Notes: generated from the letters alone by a model not told the origin. DNA of 64,000 nucleotides from Sphingomonas japonica (GCF_006346325.1 NZ_VDYR01000001.1:992001-1056000); one strand, 5' to 3'; shown: positions 56,636 through 64,000, numbered from the stretch's first letter. Made by a program: numbers and translations.

Positions 56636-56970
56636 CACCGCCCCTGCATGTCGCGGTGCCCCGGCGGCATCCGCACGGTCAGCGTGCCGAGATCGGCGTT
56701 CAGCGTGATCTGGCACGCCAGGCGGCTGGTGCGCGTCGCGCCGACGGCGAGGTCGAGCATGTCCTCCTCGTCCGCGCTGGCGGGCGGCAATCGTTCGAAA
56801 TCCTCCGCAGCGACGATGACGTGGCAGGTCGAGCATGCCATCTGACCCTCGCACGTGCCCTCCAGCGGTTGGCCGTCATTCTGGGCGACGTCGAGCAGCC
56901 GGTCGCCGGCCGCCGCATCGACTTCGCGCATGCCGATGCCGTCGGACGCGACGAAACGGACGCGGATCAT
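56635..56970 (-). CDS. 2Fe-2S ferredoxin, adrenodoxin type
   Basis: A 111-residue [2Fe-2S] ferredoxin. Cluster ligands are in GTCEGQMACSTCHV (Cys-x5-Cys-x2-Cys) with the fourth Cys in SRLACQITL. This spacing matches the ISC/adrenodoxin branch that gives electrons to Fe-S assembly or P450s. It overlaps the first cysteine desulfurase by 4 bp and the beta-lactamase by one base, placing it inside a sulfur-trafficking unit; Fe-S assembly is the likelier role. Confidence 0.93.
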   Translation of the reverse strand: MIRVRFVASDGIGMREVDAAAGDRLLDVAQNDGQPLEGTCEGQMACSTCHVIVAAEDFERLPPASADEEDMLDLAVGATRTSRLACQITLNADLGTLTVRMPPGHRDMQGR

Positions 56971-58055
56971 GCGGCGATCCGCTGCGCACGGGCGGCGGTG
57001 TCGATGCGATCGAGCGCGGCGATCAGTTCTTCGCTGGTGGTGTAGCGGCCGAAGCCGATGCGGACGCTCGACCGCGCCTGCGTATCGCTCAGCCCGATCG
57101 CGCGCAGCACATGGCTCGAGCGGCCCGAGCCACTCGCACACGCCGATCCGGCTGAGAAGGCGATGTCGCGGCATTCGCTCATCAGGCGTGCAACGTCGAG
57201 GCCGTCGCGGCGCAGGTTGAGATTGCCCGGATAGCGCGCGTGCCGCGAGCCGTTGAGCATCCAGTCGTCACCCAGCCGTTCGCGTGCGACATCGAACAGC
57301 GCGGCGACGTGCGCCGAATCCGCATCGCGGCGCTCGATCGCGATCCGCGCGGCCATACCGAAGCCGGCGCACAGCGCGGGCGACAAGGTGCCCGACCGGC
57401 CATCCTCCTGATTGCCGCCGTGCAGCAGCGGCTCGATCGCCACGCCGTCGCGAATCCACAGCGCGCCGATTCCTTTAGGTCCGTGCAGCTTGTGCGCCGA
57501 GATCGCGATCAGGTCGCAGGTCTCGGGAATCGCAACGCGGCCATAGCCCTGGACGGCATCGCACAGCATCATTGCCCCCGCCGCGTGCGCGAGGTCGGCA
57601 AGCTGCGCGATCGGCTGAATGACGCCGATCTCGTTGTTGACCAGCATCGCCGCGACCAAGCCGGTGCCGGGAATGATTGCCGTTGCGGCGCGATCGAGAT
57701 CGACCAGGCCGTCGCGTTCGACCGGAAGGATCGTCACCTGCCGGCCGCGCGCACGCTCTGCCGCGACCGTATCGAGCACGGCGGCATGTTCGCTGGCCAA
57801 GGTGACGATCGGACCAGCGCTACCCTTGATCGCCCAGTTGAGCGCTTCGGTGGCGCCACTGGTGAAGGCCAGCCGTCCTGTGGCCGGCAACAGCCCTTCG
57901 ATCCAGTCGCGCGCCACCTCGACCGCGGCCTTGGCGGCACGGCCGGGGGCATGCGCCGAATGTGGATTGGCATGCTGGCGCTCAAGCCACGGCAGCATCG
58001 CCGCCAGCGCTTCGGGCGCGAGCGGAGTCGTCGCCTGATAGTCGAGATAGGTCAT
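56967..58055 (-). CDS. Cysteine desulfurase, first copy (NifS/IscS-like)
   Basis: A 362-residue PLP enzyme that moves sulfur from cysteine to an enzyme persulfide. The N-terminus YLDYQATTPLAPEA, the PLP lysine in SAHKLHGPKG, the His in LASEHAAVLDT, and the catalytic loop SAGSACASGSGRSSHVL (Cys in SACASGS) are all present. It starts at 58055, overlapping the second desulfurase by 4 bp, and is coupled to the ferredoxin gene. No scaffold (IscU) is adjacent; a NifU-like protein is encoded about 14 kb away. Confidence 0.94.
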   Translation of the reverse strand: MTYLDYQATTPLAPEALAAMLPWLERQHANPHSAHAPGRAAKAAVEVARDWIEGLLPATGRLAFTSGATEALNWAIKGSAGPIVTLASEHAAVLDTVAAERARGRQVTILPVERDGLVDLDRAATAIIPGTGLVAAMLVNNEIGVIQPIAQLADLAHAAGAMMLCDAVQGYGRVAIPETCDLIAISAHKLHGPKGIGALWIRDGVAIEPLLHGGNQEDGRSGTLSPALCAGFGMAARIAIERRDADSAHVAALFDVARERLGDDWMLNGSRHARYPGNLNLRRDGLDVARLMSECRDIAFSAGSACASGSGRSSHVLRAIGLSDTQARSSVRIGFGRYTTSEELIAALDRIDTAARAQRIAA

Positions 58056-59161
58056 GCCAGGGTCGGGCCGAGGTCCGGGGTCGGCGCGTCGCGCGTGGCA
58101 TGGGCGATCGCGGACCATTGCTCGACGAAGCGCTCGACATCCTCCTCGCTGGTGTCGAGGCCGAAGCTGACCCGGACGACTTCGCCCGCGGCCGCCGAAT
58201 CGATCCCCATCTGCGCCAGCACGTGACTCGGGCGCATGCTGCCCGACGAACAGGCGGCACCGGCAGATACGGCGATCCCCGCCATGTCGAAGCGGATCAA
58301 CTGGGCCGCGGCGCTGGTGCCCGGCATCCGATACGAGCCGATCGCAGGATTGCGGGGGCTGGCGCGCGCGATGACGGTTCCGCCCGCCGCCTCGACGCCT
58401 TGGTCTAGCATCGCACGCAGCTCGGCCATGCCCTCAATGTCTTCGGGCGCGCACAATGCCGCCGCAAAGGCGATCGCGCCGGGAACATTCTCGGTACCGC
58501 CGCGATACCCGCGTTCCTGCCCCCCGCTCGGGCGCAGATGTGCGAGATCGCGCACGAACAGCGCACCGATGCCGGGCGGACCGCCGCGCTTGTGGCCAGA
58601 CACCGCGATCATATCGGCATGGTCCACGGGAAGGTCGCCATCGTCCCAGCCCACCGGCATTTGCGCGGCATCGACCACCAGCAGGCCGCTGCGCGCATGC
58701 ACGCGCTCGGCGATCGCGGCGAGCGGCTGCAAAACGCCGGTCTCGTTATTGCCCCATTGCACCGCGACCAGCGGCTCCTCGCCGATTTCAGCCAGTTTCA
58801 CGTCGAGGGCGGCGAGATCGACCAGCCCGTCACCCCCCACCGCCAGCCGGTCGGCCTTGGTCGCAGCACGCAGCACCGCGTCGTGCTCGACCGAGGATAC
58901 CAAGCATCCTTCGCTGTCGCCGCGGGCGAGCGCGATCTGGATCGCTTCGGTCGCGCCGCTGGTGAAGATGCATTCCCCTTTCCAGCCATAGGCCGATCGC
59001 ACGCGCGTGCGCGCATCCTCCAGCGCCGCACGTGCCACGCGGCCTTCGTGATGCGGCGACGACGGGTTGGCCCAGCGGGTCAAGGCGTCCGTCAGCGCCT
59101 GGCGCGCGACCGGACGCATCGGGGTGGTCGCGGCATGGTCCAGATAGAGACGGTCGGCCAT
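58052..59161 (-). CDS. Cysteine desulfurase, second copy (NifS/IscS-like)
   Basis: A 369-residue paralogue of the neighbouring enzyme. The N-terminus LYLDHAATTPMRPVARQAL, the PLP lysine in VSGHKRGGPPG, the His in VSSVEHDAVLR and the Cys loop SAGAACSSGSMRPSHVL are intact, so both copies look active. The two proteins differ along most of their length and are not a recent duplication. It is the first gene of the desulfurase-ferredoxin-beta-lactamase unit and diverges from the alpha/beta hydrolase at 59257. Confidence 0.94.
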   Translation of the reverse strand: MADRLYLDHAATTPMRPVARQALTDALTRWANPSSPHHEGRVARAALEDARTRVRSAYGWKGECIFTSGATEAIQIALARGDSEGCLVSSVEHDAVLRAATKADRLAVGGDGLVDLAALDVKLAEIGEEPLVAVQWGNNETGVLQPLAAIAERVHARSGLLVVDAAQMPVGWDDGDLPVDHADMIAVSGHKRGGPPGIGALFVRDLAHLRPSGGQERGYRGGTENVPGAIAFAAALCAPEDIEGMAELRAMLDQGVEAAGGTVIARASPRNPAIGSYRMPGTSAAAQLIRFDMAGIAVSAGAACSSGSMRPSHVLAQMGIDSAAAGEVVRVSFGLDTSEEDVERFVEQWSAIAHATRDAPTPDLGPTLA

Positions 59162-59256
59162 GGGCGCTCCGAATGATTGCGCGGGAAAGGCAGACGCCTA
59201 TATAGCCCACACTTTGGCGCGCGCCAGCGAGCGTCCGTCCAGCCAAGCAGGATATC

Positions 59257-59913
59257 ATGCCAGAAGTCATCTTCCCCGGTCCCGAAGGCCGTCTCGAAGG
59301 CCGGTTCGTTCCCGGCCCCCGCCCGCGCGCGCCGGTCGCGATGATCCTGCACCCGCATCCCGCATCGGGCGGCACGATGAACAATCGCATCGTCCAGGAG
59401 CTCTACAAGACCTTCCAGCGCCGCGGCTTCGCGACGCTGCGCTTCAATTTCCGCGGCGTCGGGAAGAGCCAGGGGACGTTCGACAACGGCGTCGGCGAAT
59501 TGTCGGATGCCGCCTCCGCGCTCGACTGGGTGCAGAGCTTTCATCCCGAGGCGCAGACGACCTGGATCGCCGGCGTCAGCTTCGGTGCGTGGATCGGCAT
59601 GCAGTTGCTGATGCGGCGGCCGGAGATTCGCGGCTTCATCTCGATCGCCCCGCCCGCCAACATGTACGATTTCACCTTCCTCGCGCCCTGCCCGTCGTCC
59701 GGGATCATTATCCAGGGCGATGCCGACGAAGTGGTGACGCCAGGCGCCGTGCAGAAGCTGGTCGAGAAGTTGCGCACGCAAAAGCACATCACCATCCATC
59801 ACGACGTCATTCCGGGCGCGAATCACTTTTTCGAACACGAGATGCCGGAATTGATGGGATCGGTGGACAAATATCTCGACATGCGGCTTGACCCCAACTC
59901 GCCGATCCGCTGA
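59257..59913 (+). CDS. Alpha/beta hydrolase, dienelactone hydrolase-like
   Basis: A 218-residue hydrolase. The nucleophile elbow is AGVSFGAWIG (Ser near residue 109), the early HPHPASGGTMNNRI and FNFRGVGKSQG are typical of the small YtaP/dienelactone-like group, and the acid and His are in QGDADEVV and PGANHFFEHE. It is divergent from the desulfurase unit across 95 bases. In sphingomonads this gene often lies beside cysteine desulfurases, but no functional link is known. Substrate unknown. Confidence 0.86.
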   Translation: MPEVIFPGPEGRLEGRFVPGPRPRAPVAMILHPHPASGGTMNNRIVQELYKTFQRRGFATLRFNFRGVGKSQGTFDNGVGELSDAASALDWVQSFHPEAQTTWIAGVSFGAWIGMQLLMRRPEIRGFISIAPPANMYDFTFLAPCPSSGIIIQGDADEVVTPGAVQKLVEKLRTQKHITIHHDVIPGANHFFEHEMPELMGSVDKYLDMRLDPNSPIR

Positions 59914-59948
59914 ACCACCTTATCGCGACAACAAGACGGAACGAGAGG

Positions 59949-60140
59949 GTGTTTAATCGACTGAAATGCGTGTTCGGCCGCCATGTCCGGTCGAAGGCGC
60001 ATGCGGTAGCCGATGGAAGCTCCGCCTATCGCAGCATCTGCATGTATTGCGGCGTGGCGATGCGGCAGGACCATCGCCGCAGGTGGAAGGTCGACCGCCG
60101 CAAGACTTCCCGCCGCAGCGTCGACGGAGCAGCCCGCTAG
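59949..60140 (+). CDS. Small basic protein with CxxC (63 aa)
   Basis: A GTG-initiated frame of 63 residues, strongly basic at its C-terminus (RRRWKVDRRKTSRRS). It contains CMYCG plus one more Cys near the N-terminus (NRLKCVFGRH), which together with His could bind zinc, a layout like DUF1660-type mini zinc ribbons. The ribosome-binding site is poorly spaced. It may be real, given normal codon bias, but nothing outside the sequence supports it. Confidence 0.5.
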   Translation: MFNRLKCVFGRHVRSKAHAVADGSSAYRSICMYCGVAMRQDHRRRWKVDRRKTSRRSVDGAAR

Positions 60141-60144
60141 CGGT

Positions 60145-60312
60145 TCAGATCGTCAGGATGACGATGTTGCCGACGAATACCGCCGCGCAGGCGAGCATCA
60201 GCGCGCCCTTTCTGCGATCCTTGCGGCGCAGGATCAGATGCAGTCCGCCCGCGATCAGCGCGAAGCTGGCGAGCATCAGCAGCGTCAGGATCGTCGGCAG
60301 CATGTCGGTCAT
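60145..60312 (-). CDS. Small two-TM membrane protein (55 aa)
   Basis: A 55-residue frame starting with ATG at 60312. Two hydrophobic helices (MLPTILTLLMLASFALIAGG and ALMLACAAVFVGNIVILTI) flank a short basic loop, RRKDRRKG, which by the positive-inside rule should face the cytoplasm. The coding bias is GC3-rich as in its neighbours. It lies 9 bases after the end of the dehydratase gene on the same strand. No family recognised. Confidence 0.6.
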   Translation of the reverse strand: MTDMLPTILTLLMLASFALIAGGLHLILRRKDRRKGALMLACAAVFVGNIVILTI

Positions 60313-60321
60313 CGCCGCCGT

Positions 60322-61299
60322 CTAGCGCCCCGTGCCGTCGGAAGCCAGCACACGCGCATAGGCTGCGCGATCGACATTGCCGCCCGACAGCAGGACCAGC
60401 GTGCCAACCCCGGAAACCACCGCGCCGCTCAGCACCGCCGCCAGCGCGACCGCTCCGCCCGGCTCCAGTACCAGCCGCAGGCGCTCGGCAGCCCAGCGCT
60501 GCGCGCTGGCGATCGCCGGCTCGCTGACCGCAACGCCGGTCGCGCCGCGGCGTGACAAGACATCGAAGGTGCGCTGGCTGACTTCCATCGTCTGCAGCGC
60601 ATCGCACGCCGTCGGCGGCGGATTGGACCCGACCGGCTCGATCCAGCCAGCCTCGAGCGAGCGGCGCATATCGTCCCATCCCACAGGCTCTACCACGGTG
60701 ATGCGCGCACCGGGCAGCGCGAGCGCCAGCCCGGCGGCCAGTCCGCCGCCGCCGCATGGCACGACGACATGCGCCACCTCGCCCAGGCCCGCCGCCGCCA
60801 TCTGCGCCGCCGCCTCGATCCCGGCGCTGCCCTGCCCCTCGATCACCCAGGGGTCGTCGAAGCTGGGGACCAGCACCGCGCCGCGGGCATGCGCGAGGTG
60901 CGCGGCGATCCGCTCGCGGCTTTCGGTGGCGCGGTCGTAGCTGACGACTTCCGCGCCAAGCGCAAGCGTCGCATCGCGCTTCACCCGCGGTGCATCGGCA
61001 GGCATGACGATCACCGCGGGCATGCCGAGCCGCCTTGCCGCCCAGGCAACCCCTTGCGCATGATTGCCCGACGAGAAGGCGACGACGCCGCGCGATCGCT
61101 GCTCGGGCTCGATCGCGGTCAGGCGGTGCCACGCGCCGCGCAGCTTGAACGCCCCGACCGGTTGCAGACATTCGGCCTTGAAACCGACGCCATGCCCCCC
61201 AAGGTCATGGACGAGCAACGGTGACGGCGGCAGGATCGCCGCGATCTTGGAAGCTGCGTCACGGACCCCGGCTCGCGTGGGTTGTCGCAAAATCGTCAC
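60322..61299 (-). CDS. PLP-dependent serine/threonine dehydratase-like enzyme
   Basis: A 325-residue fold-type II PLP enzyme. The PLP lysine is in VGAFKLRGAWHRL, the Asn motif SSGNHAQGVAWAARR follows, the phosphate loop is PCGGGGLAAG, and the C-terminal residue contacting PLP lies in LLSGGNVD. It resembles catabolic threonine dehydratase or serine racemase; no ACT domain is present, so feedback by isoleucine is unlikely. The start is probably the GTG at 61299; an ATG 28 codons upstream is possible but would run over the divergent ODC promoter region. Confidence 0.87.
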   Translation of the reverse strand: MTILRQPTRAGVRDAASKIAAILPPSPLLVHDLGGHGVGFKAECLQPVGAFKLRGAWHRLTAIEPEQRSRGVVAFSSGNHAQGVAWAARRLGMPAVIVMPADAPRVKRDATLALGAEVVSYDRATESRERIAAHLAHARGAVLVPSFDDPWVIEGQGSAGIEAAAQMAAAGLGEVAHVVVPCGGGGLAAGLALALPGARITVVEPVGWDDMRRSLEAGWIEPVGSNPPPTACDALQTMEVSQRTFDVLSRRGATGVAVSEPAIASAQRWAAERLRLVLEPGGAVALAAVLSGAVVSGVGTLVLLSGGNVDRAAYARVLASDGTGR

Positions 61300-61351
61300 A
61301 CACCATCCCGCCTGCGGAAAACCGTTGCCATAAGACTTTACATGGGGGGTC

Positions 61352-61447
61352 ATGGACCCTAGATGCACCCCCCGCTGCCCCATGGGACTTCCAACCGCAA
61401 GGCAGCTTTTGTCACACGATGCCGAAAGGCAATTGGAGGTCCCTTGA
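61352..61447 (+). CDS. Possible 31-residue leader peptide upstream of ODC
   Basis: ATG at 61352 opens 31 codons (MDPRCTPRCPMGLPTARQ and on), ending TGA at 61445-61447, one base before the ODC start. Ribosomes translating it would open the 61384-61394/61433-61443 helix and arrive at the ODC start, giving coupling. A shorter frame, ATG at 61342, encodes MGGHGP. There is no clear ribosome-binding site for the 31-codon frame, so translation is uncertain. Confidence 0.35.
   Translation: MDPRCTPRCPMGLPTARQLLSHDAERQLEVP
61435..61439 (+). promoter_or_regulatory. Ribosome-binding site of ODC
   Basis: GGAGG with 9 bases to the TTG at 61449. It fixes the start codon and lies inside the 3' arm of the long leader helix, so access to it is a natural control point. 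Confidence 0.85.
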
Positions 61448-61448
61448 A

Positions 61449-62678
61449 TTGGCCAAGCACGATAGCGCGCTGGGGTTAGCGACTGCCCCGTTCGCCAACG
61501 CGGTTCGCGTTGCAGATCATCTCCGTCCGGTTCAGCCGGTAACGCTGCTGAGACCGCACGCCGCCCGGCGTGCGGCGCGATTCTTCGTCGAGAATTTTCC
61601 CGGCACGTCGATGTATGCGGTCAAGGCGAATCCATCGCCCGACCTGCTGCAGATCCTGTGGCACAGCGGCATCACCCATTACGACGTGGCGTCGATCGGC
61701 GAAGTGCGCCTCGTCGCACGCACGCTGCCGGACGCGACCTTGTGCTTCATGCACCCGGTCAAGGCCGAGGAGGCGATCGCCGAGGCGTATTTCACGCACG
61801 GCGTTCGCACGTTCTCGCTCGATACGATCGAGGAGCTGGAGAAGATCGTCCGCGCGACCAATGCCGCCGACGACCTTACCCTGTGCGTGCGGCTGCGCGT
61901 GTCGTCCGACCTGTCGAAGCTGAGCCTCGCCGCCAAGTTCGGTGCGGCGCCCGGCGAGACCAAGGAATTGCTCTTCGCAGCGCGCCAGGCGGCGGATGCG
62001 CTCGGCATCTGCTTTCACGTCGGCAGCCAGGCGATGTCGCCCGACGCTTACGCCCAGGCAATGGAGCGCGTCCGCGCGGCGATCGTCGAGGCGGCGGTGA
62101 CGGTCGACGTGATCGACGTCGGCGGCGGGTTCCCCTCGGCCTATCCCGGCATGGAACCGCCCCCGCTCGAACGCTATTTCGACGTCATCCACCGCGCGTT
62201 CGAGGATCTGCCGATCTCGTACTCGGCCGAGCTGTGGGCGGAACCGGGCCGCGCGCTGTGCGCCGAATACAGCTCGCTGATTGTGCGCGTCGAACAGCGC
62301 CGCGGCGACGAGCTGTATATCAATGACGGCGCGTACGGCGCGCTGTTCGATGCGGCGCATGTCGGCTGGCGCTTTCCGGTCGAACTGCTACGCGAGCCGG
62401 AAAGCCGCGCCCGTGATCTCGAGTTCAGCTTCTACGGCCCGACCTGCGACGATCTCGACCATATGGCGGGGCCGTTCCTGCTCCCCGCCGACACGCAGGC
62501 GGGCGATTATATCGAGGTCGGCATGCTAGGAGCCTATGGCTGCGCCATGCGCACCGCGTTCAACGGCTTCGGGGCGGAGCAGGCGGTAATCGTCGAGGAT
62601 GCGCCGATGGCGACGCTGTACGACGAGGCAGCCGACGAGACGCGCGACAACGTCGTCCGGCTCGGCGCGCGGGGCTGA
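61449..62678 (+). CDS. odc: Ornithine (lysine/ornithine) decarboxylase, fold III
   Basis: A 409-residue PLP decarboxylase of the alanine-racemase fold that makes putrescine (or cadaverine). PLP lysine in MYAVKANPSPD near residue 58, phosphate loop VIDVGGGFPSAYPG, AEPGRALCAE, and the active-site Cys in GPTCDDLDHM. The start is TTG at 61449: GGAGG lies 9 bases before it, whereas the in-frame ATG at 61420 lies upstream of that site and would encode it. It is divergent from the dehydratase and is followed by a terminator. NspC further along implies the product feeds carboxynorspermidine/carboxyspermidine-type polyamine synthesis. Confidence 0.94.
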   Translation: MAKHDSALGLATAPFANAVRVADHLRPVQPVTLLRPHAARRAARFFVENFPGTSMYAVKANPSPDLLQILWHSGITHYDVASIGEVRLVARTLPDATLCFMHPVKAEEAIAEAYFTHGVRTFSLDTIEELEKIVRATNAADDLTLCVRLRVSSDLSKLSLAAKFGAAPGETKELLFAARQAADALGICFHVGSQAMSPDAYAQAMERVRAAIVEAAVTVDVIDVGGGFPSAYPGMEPPPLERYFDVIHRAFEDLPISYSAELWAEPGRALCAEYSSLIVRVEQRRGDELYINDGAYGALFDAAHVGWRFPVELLREPESRARDLEFSFYGPTCDDLDHMAGPFLLPADTQAGDYIEVGMLGAYGCAMRTAFNGFGAEQAVIVEDAPMATLYDEAADETRDNVVRLGARG

Positions 62679-62697
62679 CGGTTTCGCGATCAAATGT

Positions 62698-62735
62698 AAG
62701 GGCGGGGATCGGATCGGTCGCCGCCCTTCTTGTTT
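62698..62735 (+). terminator. Rho-independent terminator after ODC
   Basis: Arms AAGGGCGG (62698-62705) and CCGCCCTT (62721-62728) form an 8-bp stem with a 15-base loop, followed by CTTGTTT. It begins 20 bases after the ODC stop. Transcription of the ODC gene is therefore expected to end here. Confidence 0.85.
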
Positions 62736-62802
62736 CGACCGGTTCGTTTAAGCGACAGCCGCTCGCGCCTATGACTAATCATATCGGAAGCGACCTGGTG
62801 CT

Positions 62803-63249
62803 TCACGCCTTGCACATGTTGAGGTCGAACAGGCGGTACTCCATGCTGTCGGTAGACACTGCTCCCCCGACCTCTCCTTCTTTTCCCGAAACCACTGCGA
62901 CCAGCTTCAGGCTGATCTCCGTAAGCTGAAATCCCATCACAGCAGCATTGGGTAGCCGATTGGAAGATGGATCGCGCTTTGCCGCTTCTTTGGTCATATT
63001 TGAGGGCTCTACTGTCAGCCCGACCTGGCCGTTATCATACTCCTGCACGTCGACTATGTTGCCAAAGTCGTAATCGCCATTGGGATAATGAAAGCGGATG
63101 ACGTTTTCATCGAACGTCACGAAAGTCTTGCTACAATCCGCGCCGGTATTAGTCCACTTGTGGGCAGCCATTCGATCAAAGGCTTTACTGCCGTTGCCGC
63201 ACGCAGTTAAAGCGATCGAAACGAGAAAGAGAGCCGGGACGCTGCGCAT
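62803..63249 (-). CDS. Hypothetical lipoprotein, AT-rich gene
   Basis: A 148-residue protein with a signal peptide and lipobox (LFLVSIALTACGNG), so it should be lipid-anchored. The mature part is polar and beta-rich (TFVTFDENVIRFHYPNGDYDFG), with a central acidic strand (VQEYDNGQVGLTVEP) and a Cys near the end. No family recognised. The gene is visibly AT-richer and uses more A/T-ending codons than its neighbours, a sign of recent gain. It interrupts the ODC-nspC pair. Confidence 0.75.
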   Translation of the reverse strand: MRSVPALFLVSIALTACGNGSKAFDRMAAHKWTNTGADCSKTFVTFDENVIRFHYPNGDYDFGNIVDVQEYDNGQVGLTVEPSNMTKEAAKRDPSSNRLPNAAVMGFQLTEISLKLVAVVSGKEGEVGGAVSTDSMEYRLFDLNMCKA

Positions 63250-63371
63250 GACGTGCGAGCTAACTCCTCTCCATTGATTTCAGCTTAAGATGCGCCCAAC
63301 CGCGGGACGGTAGCCTTCGATCACTCCGTTCCGGAAGTTGCCCGGACAGCTATCCACCAAAAGTCGCCCCG

Positions 63372-64000
63372 TCACGACAACCGATCGCGGAACGTTTCCC
63401 AGCCGAACTCGCGGACCATCGCCAGCGTATCGTCGCGGCTGTCCCACAGGTGGATCGACGGGAGCGGCACGCCGTTGAAGGTGGTCGTCTTCACCATCGA
63501 ATAATGCGCCTGGTCAAGGAACGCGACGCGGTCGCCGGGGCGCGGCACGAGCTCGAACCGGTAGTCGCCGATGATGTCGCCGGCGAGGCATGAGGGACCG
63601 CCGAGGCGCACGGTGATCCCTTCCGCAGGTTCGCCGAGCAGCGCGGGGCGATACGGTGCCTCGATCACGTCGGGCATGTGGCAGGTGGCGGAAATGTCGA
63701 GGATCGCGACGGGCATGCCGTTGTCGATCACGTCGAGCACCTCGCCCACCAGGATGCCCGCGTCGAGCGCGATCGCCTCGCCGGGTTCGAGATAGAGGTC
63801 GAGGCCGGTTTCACGGCGGATGTTGTTGAGGAACGCGATCAGGTCGTCGCGCTGGTAGTCGTCGCGGGTGATGTGGTGGCCGCCGCCGAAATTGAGCCAT
63901 TTGAGCTGGCCGAAATACGGTGCGATGCGCGGATGCAGCGCTTCCCAAGTACGCCGGAGCGGCGGAAAATCCTGTTCGCACAGCGAATGGATGTGGAGGC
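63372..64000 (-). CDS. nspC: Carboxynorspermidine decarboxylase, 5' end cut by window edge
   Basis: About 209 C-terminal residues of an alanine-racemase-fold PLP decarboxylase are visible. NspC marks include LHIHSLCEQDFPPL near the cut end, KWLNFGGGHHITRDDY (phosphate loop), the substrate loop YLEPGEAIA, and the active-site Cys in GPSCLAGD near the C-terminus. It makes norspermidine or spermidine from the carboxylated precursor, downstream of ODC. The missing partner, carboxynorspermidine dehydrogenase, is expected beyond the right edge. The Met at 63749 is internal. Confidence 0.9.
   Translation of the reverse strand, partial: LHIHSLCEQDFPPLRRTWEALHPRIAPYFGQLKWLNFGGGHHITRDDYQRDDLIAFLNNIRRETGLDLYLEPGEAIALDAGILVGEVLDVIDNGMPVAILDISATCHMPDVIEAPYRPALLGEPAEGITVRLGGPSCLAGDIIGDYRFELVPRPGDRVAFLDQAHYSMVKTTTFNGVPLPSIHLWDSRDDTLAMVREFGWETFRDRLS

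Larger units (their letters stand above)
61341..61448 (+). promoter_or_regulatory. Structured leader of the ornithine decarboxylase mRNA (speF-motif-like)
   Basis: The leader shows three pairings. First, GGGGGGT (61344-61350) with ACCCCCC (61367-61373). Second, CATGGGG (61341-61347) with CCCCATG (61378-61384), which excludes the first. Third, GGGACTTCCAA (61384-61394) with TTGGAGGTCCC (61433-61443), an 11-bp helix with one G-U pair that buries the ribosome-binding site GGAGG at 61435-61439. A 31-codon upstream frame crosses the whole structure. An alphaproteobacterial RNA element called speF is known upstream of such genes; identity with it is likely but untested. Confidence 0.7.

Overview
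The window is a gene-dense, GC-rich chromosomal segment. Codon third positions are strongly GC-biased, and most neighbouring genes overlap by 4 bp (ATGA or GTGA). Gene content and order point to an alphaproteobacterium of the Sphingomonadaceae, close to Sphingomonas: a DUF2066 protein, HdaA, Ppk1 and Ppx in one unit beside purMN; trpFBA-accD-folC; a hemB of the non-zinc type; Flp pilins; and a carboxynorspermidine-type polyamine route. No prophage, transposase, integron or CRISPR array was seen. The segment is mostly core genome with a few accessory genes.

Layout. 1-4.4 kb: a catabolic unit (ACAD10/11-like kinase cut by the left edge, zinc alcohol dehydrogenase, acyl-CoA dehydrogenase) divergent from a regulator with two TetR domains. 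4.4-9.1 kb: VOC protein, PPK2 and aspS, then rnd and an I78 inhibitor lipoprotein. 9.1-14.7 kb: ppx, ppk1, hdaA and a DUF2066 protein in one overlapping unit. 14.7-22.8 kb: purMN, an MmcQ/YjbR gene, ndk, trpFBA, accD, folC and a small gene with a palindromic operator-like site. 22.8-27.2 kb: an AmpG-like permease, dnaA, rpsT and mutM. 27.3-34.6 kb: a nine-gene chain (ubiE, ubiB, membrane protein, coaBC, lipoprotein, dut, hypothetical, ThiF/MoeB-like E1, DsrE-like). 34.6-39.4 kb: mutT, two Flp pilins, accA, xerD and a large exported protein. 39.5-46.2 kb: aroKB, DUF2256, DUF423, a CPA2 antiporter, a NifU-like protein, cvpA, radA and DUF2945. 46.3-49.9 kb: a glycosyltransferase, rarA, a RuvC/DUF429-like gene without an ordinary start codon, and two convergent tRNA genes. 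50-59.9 kb: a lipoprotein, an MFS-spermidine synthase fusion, GNAT, hemB, a HerA-like ATPase, a class A beta-lactamase, a ferredoxin, two tandem cysteine desulfurases and an alpha/beta hydrolase. 59.9-64 kb: small proteins, a serine/threonine dehydratase, ornithine decarboxylase with a structured leader, an AT-rich lipoprotein gene and the 3' part of nspC.

The genes fall into several themes: polyphosphate turnover tied to replication control (ppk1, ppx, hdaA, PPK2); polyamine synthesis (ODC, NspC, perhaps the spermidine synthase fusion); Fe-S/sulfur trafficking (two desulfurases, ferredoxin, NifU-like protein, E1/DsrE pair); and a likely hydroxy-acid or alcohol breakdown operon. The strongest leads for new biology are (i) the ODC leader, where an 11-bp helix can mask the ribosome-binding site and a 31-codon upstream frame runs through it; (ii) the rarA/RuvC-like junction, which needs an ATC start or a +1 shift at UCC-UGA; and (iii) the kinase-ADH-ACAD operon with its double TetR repressor. 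No searches were run; all family names come from reading the translated sequence.
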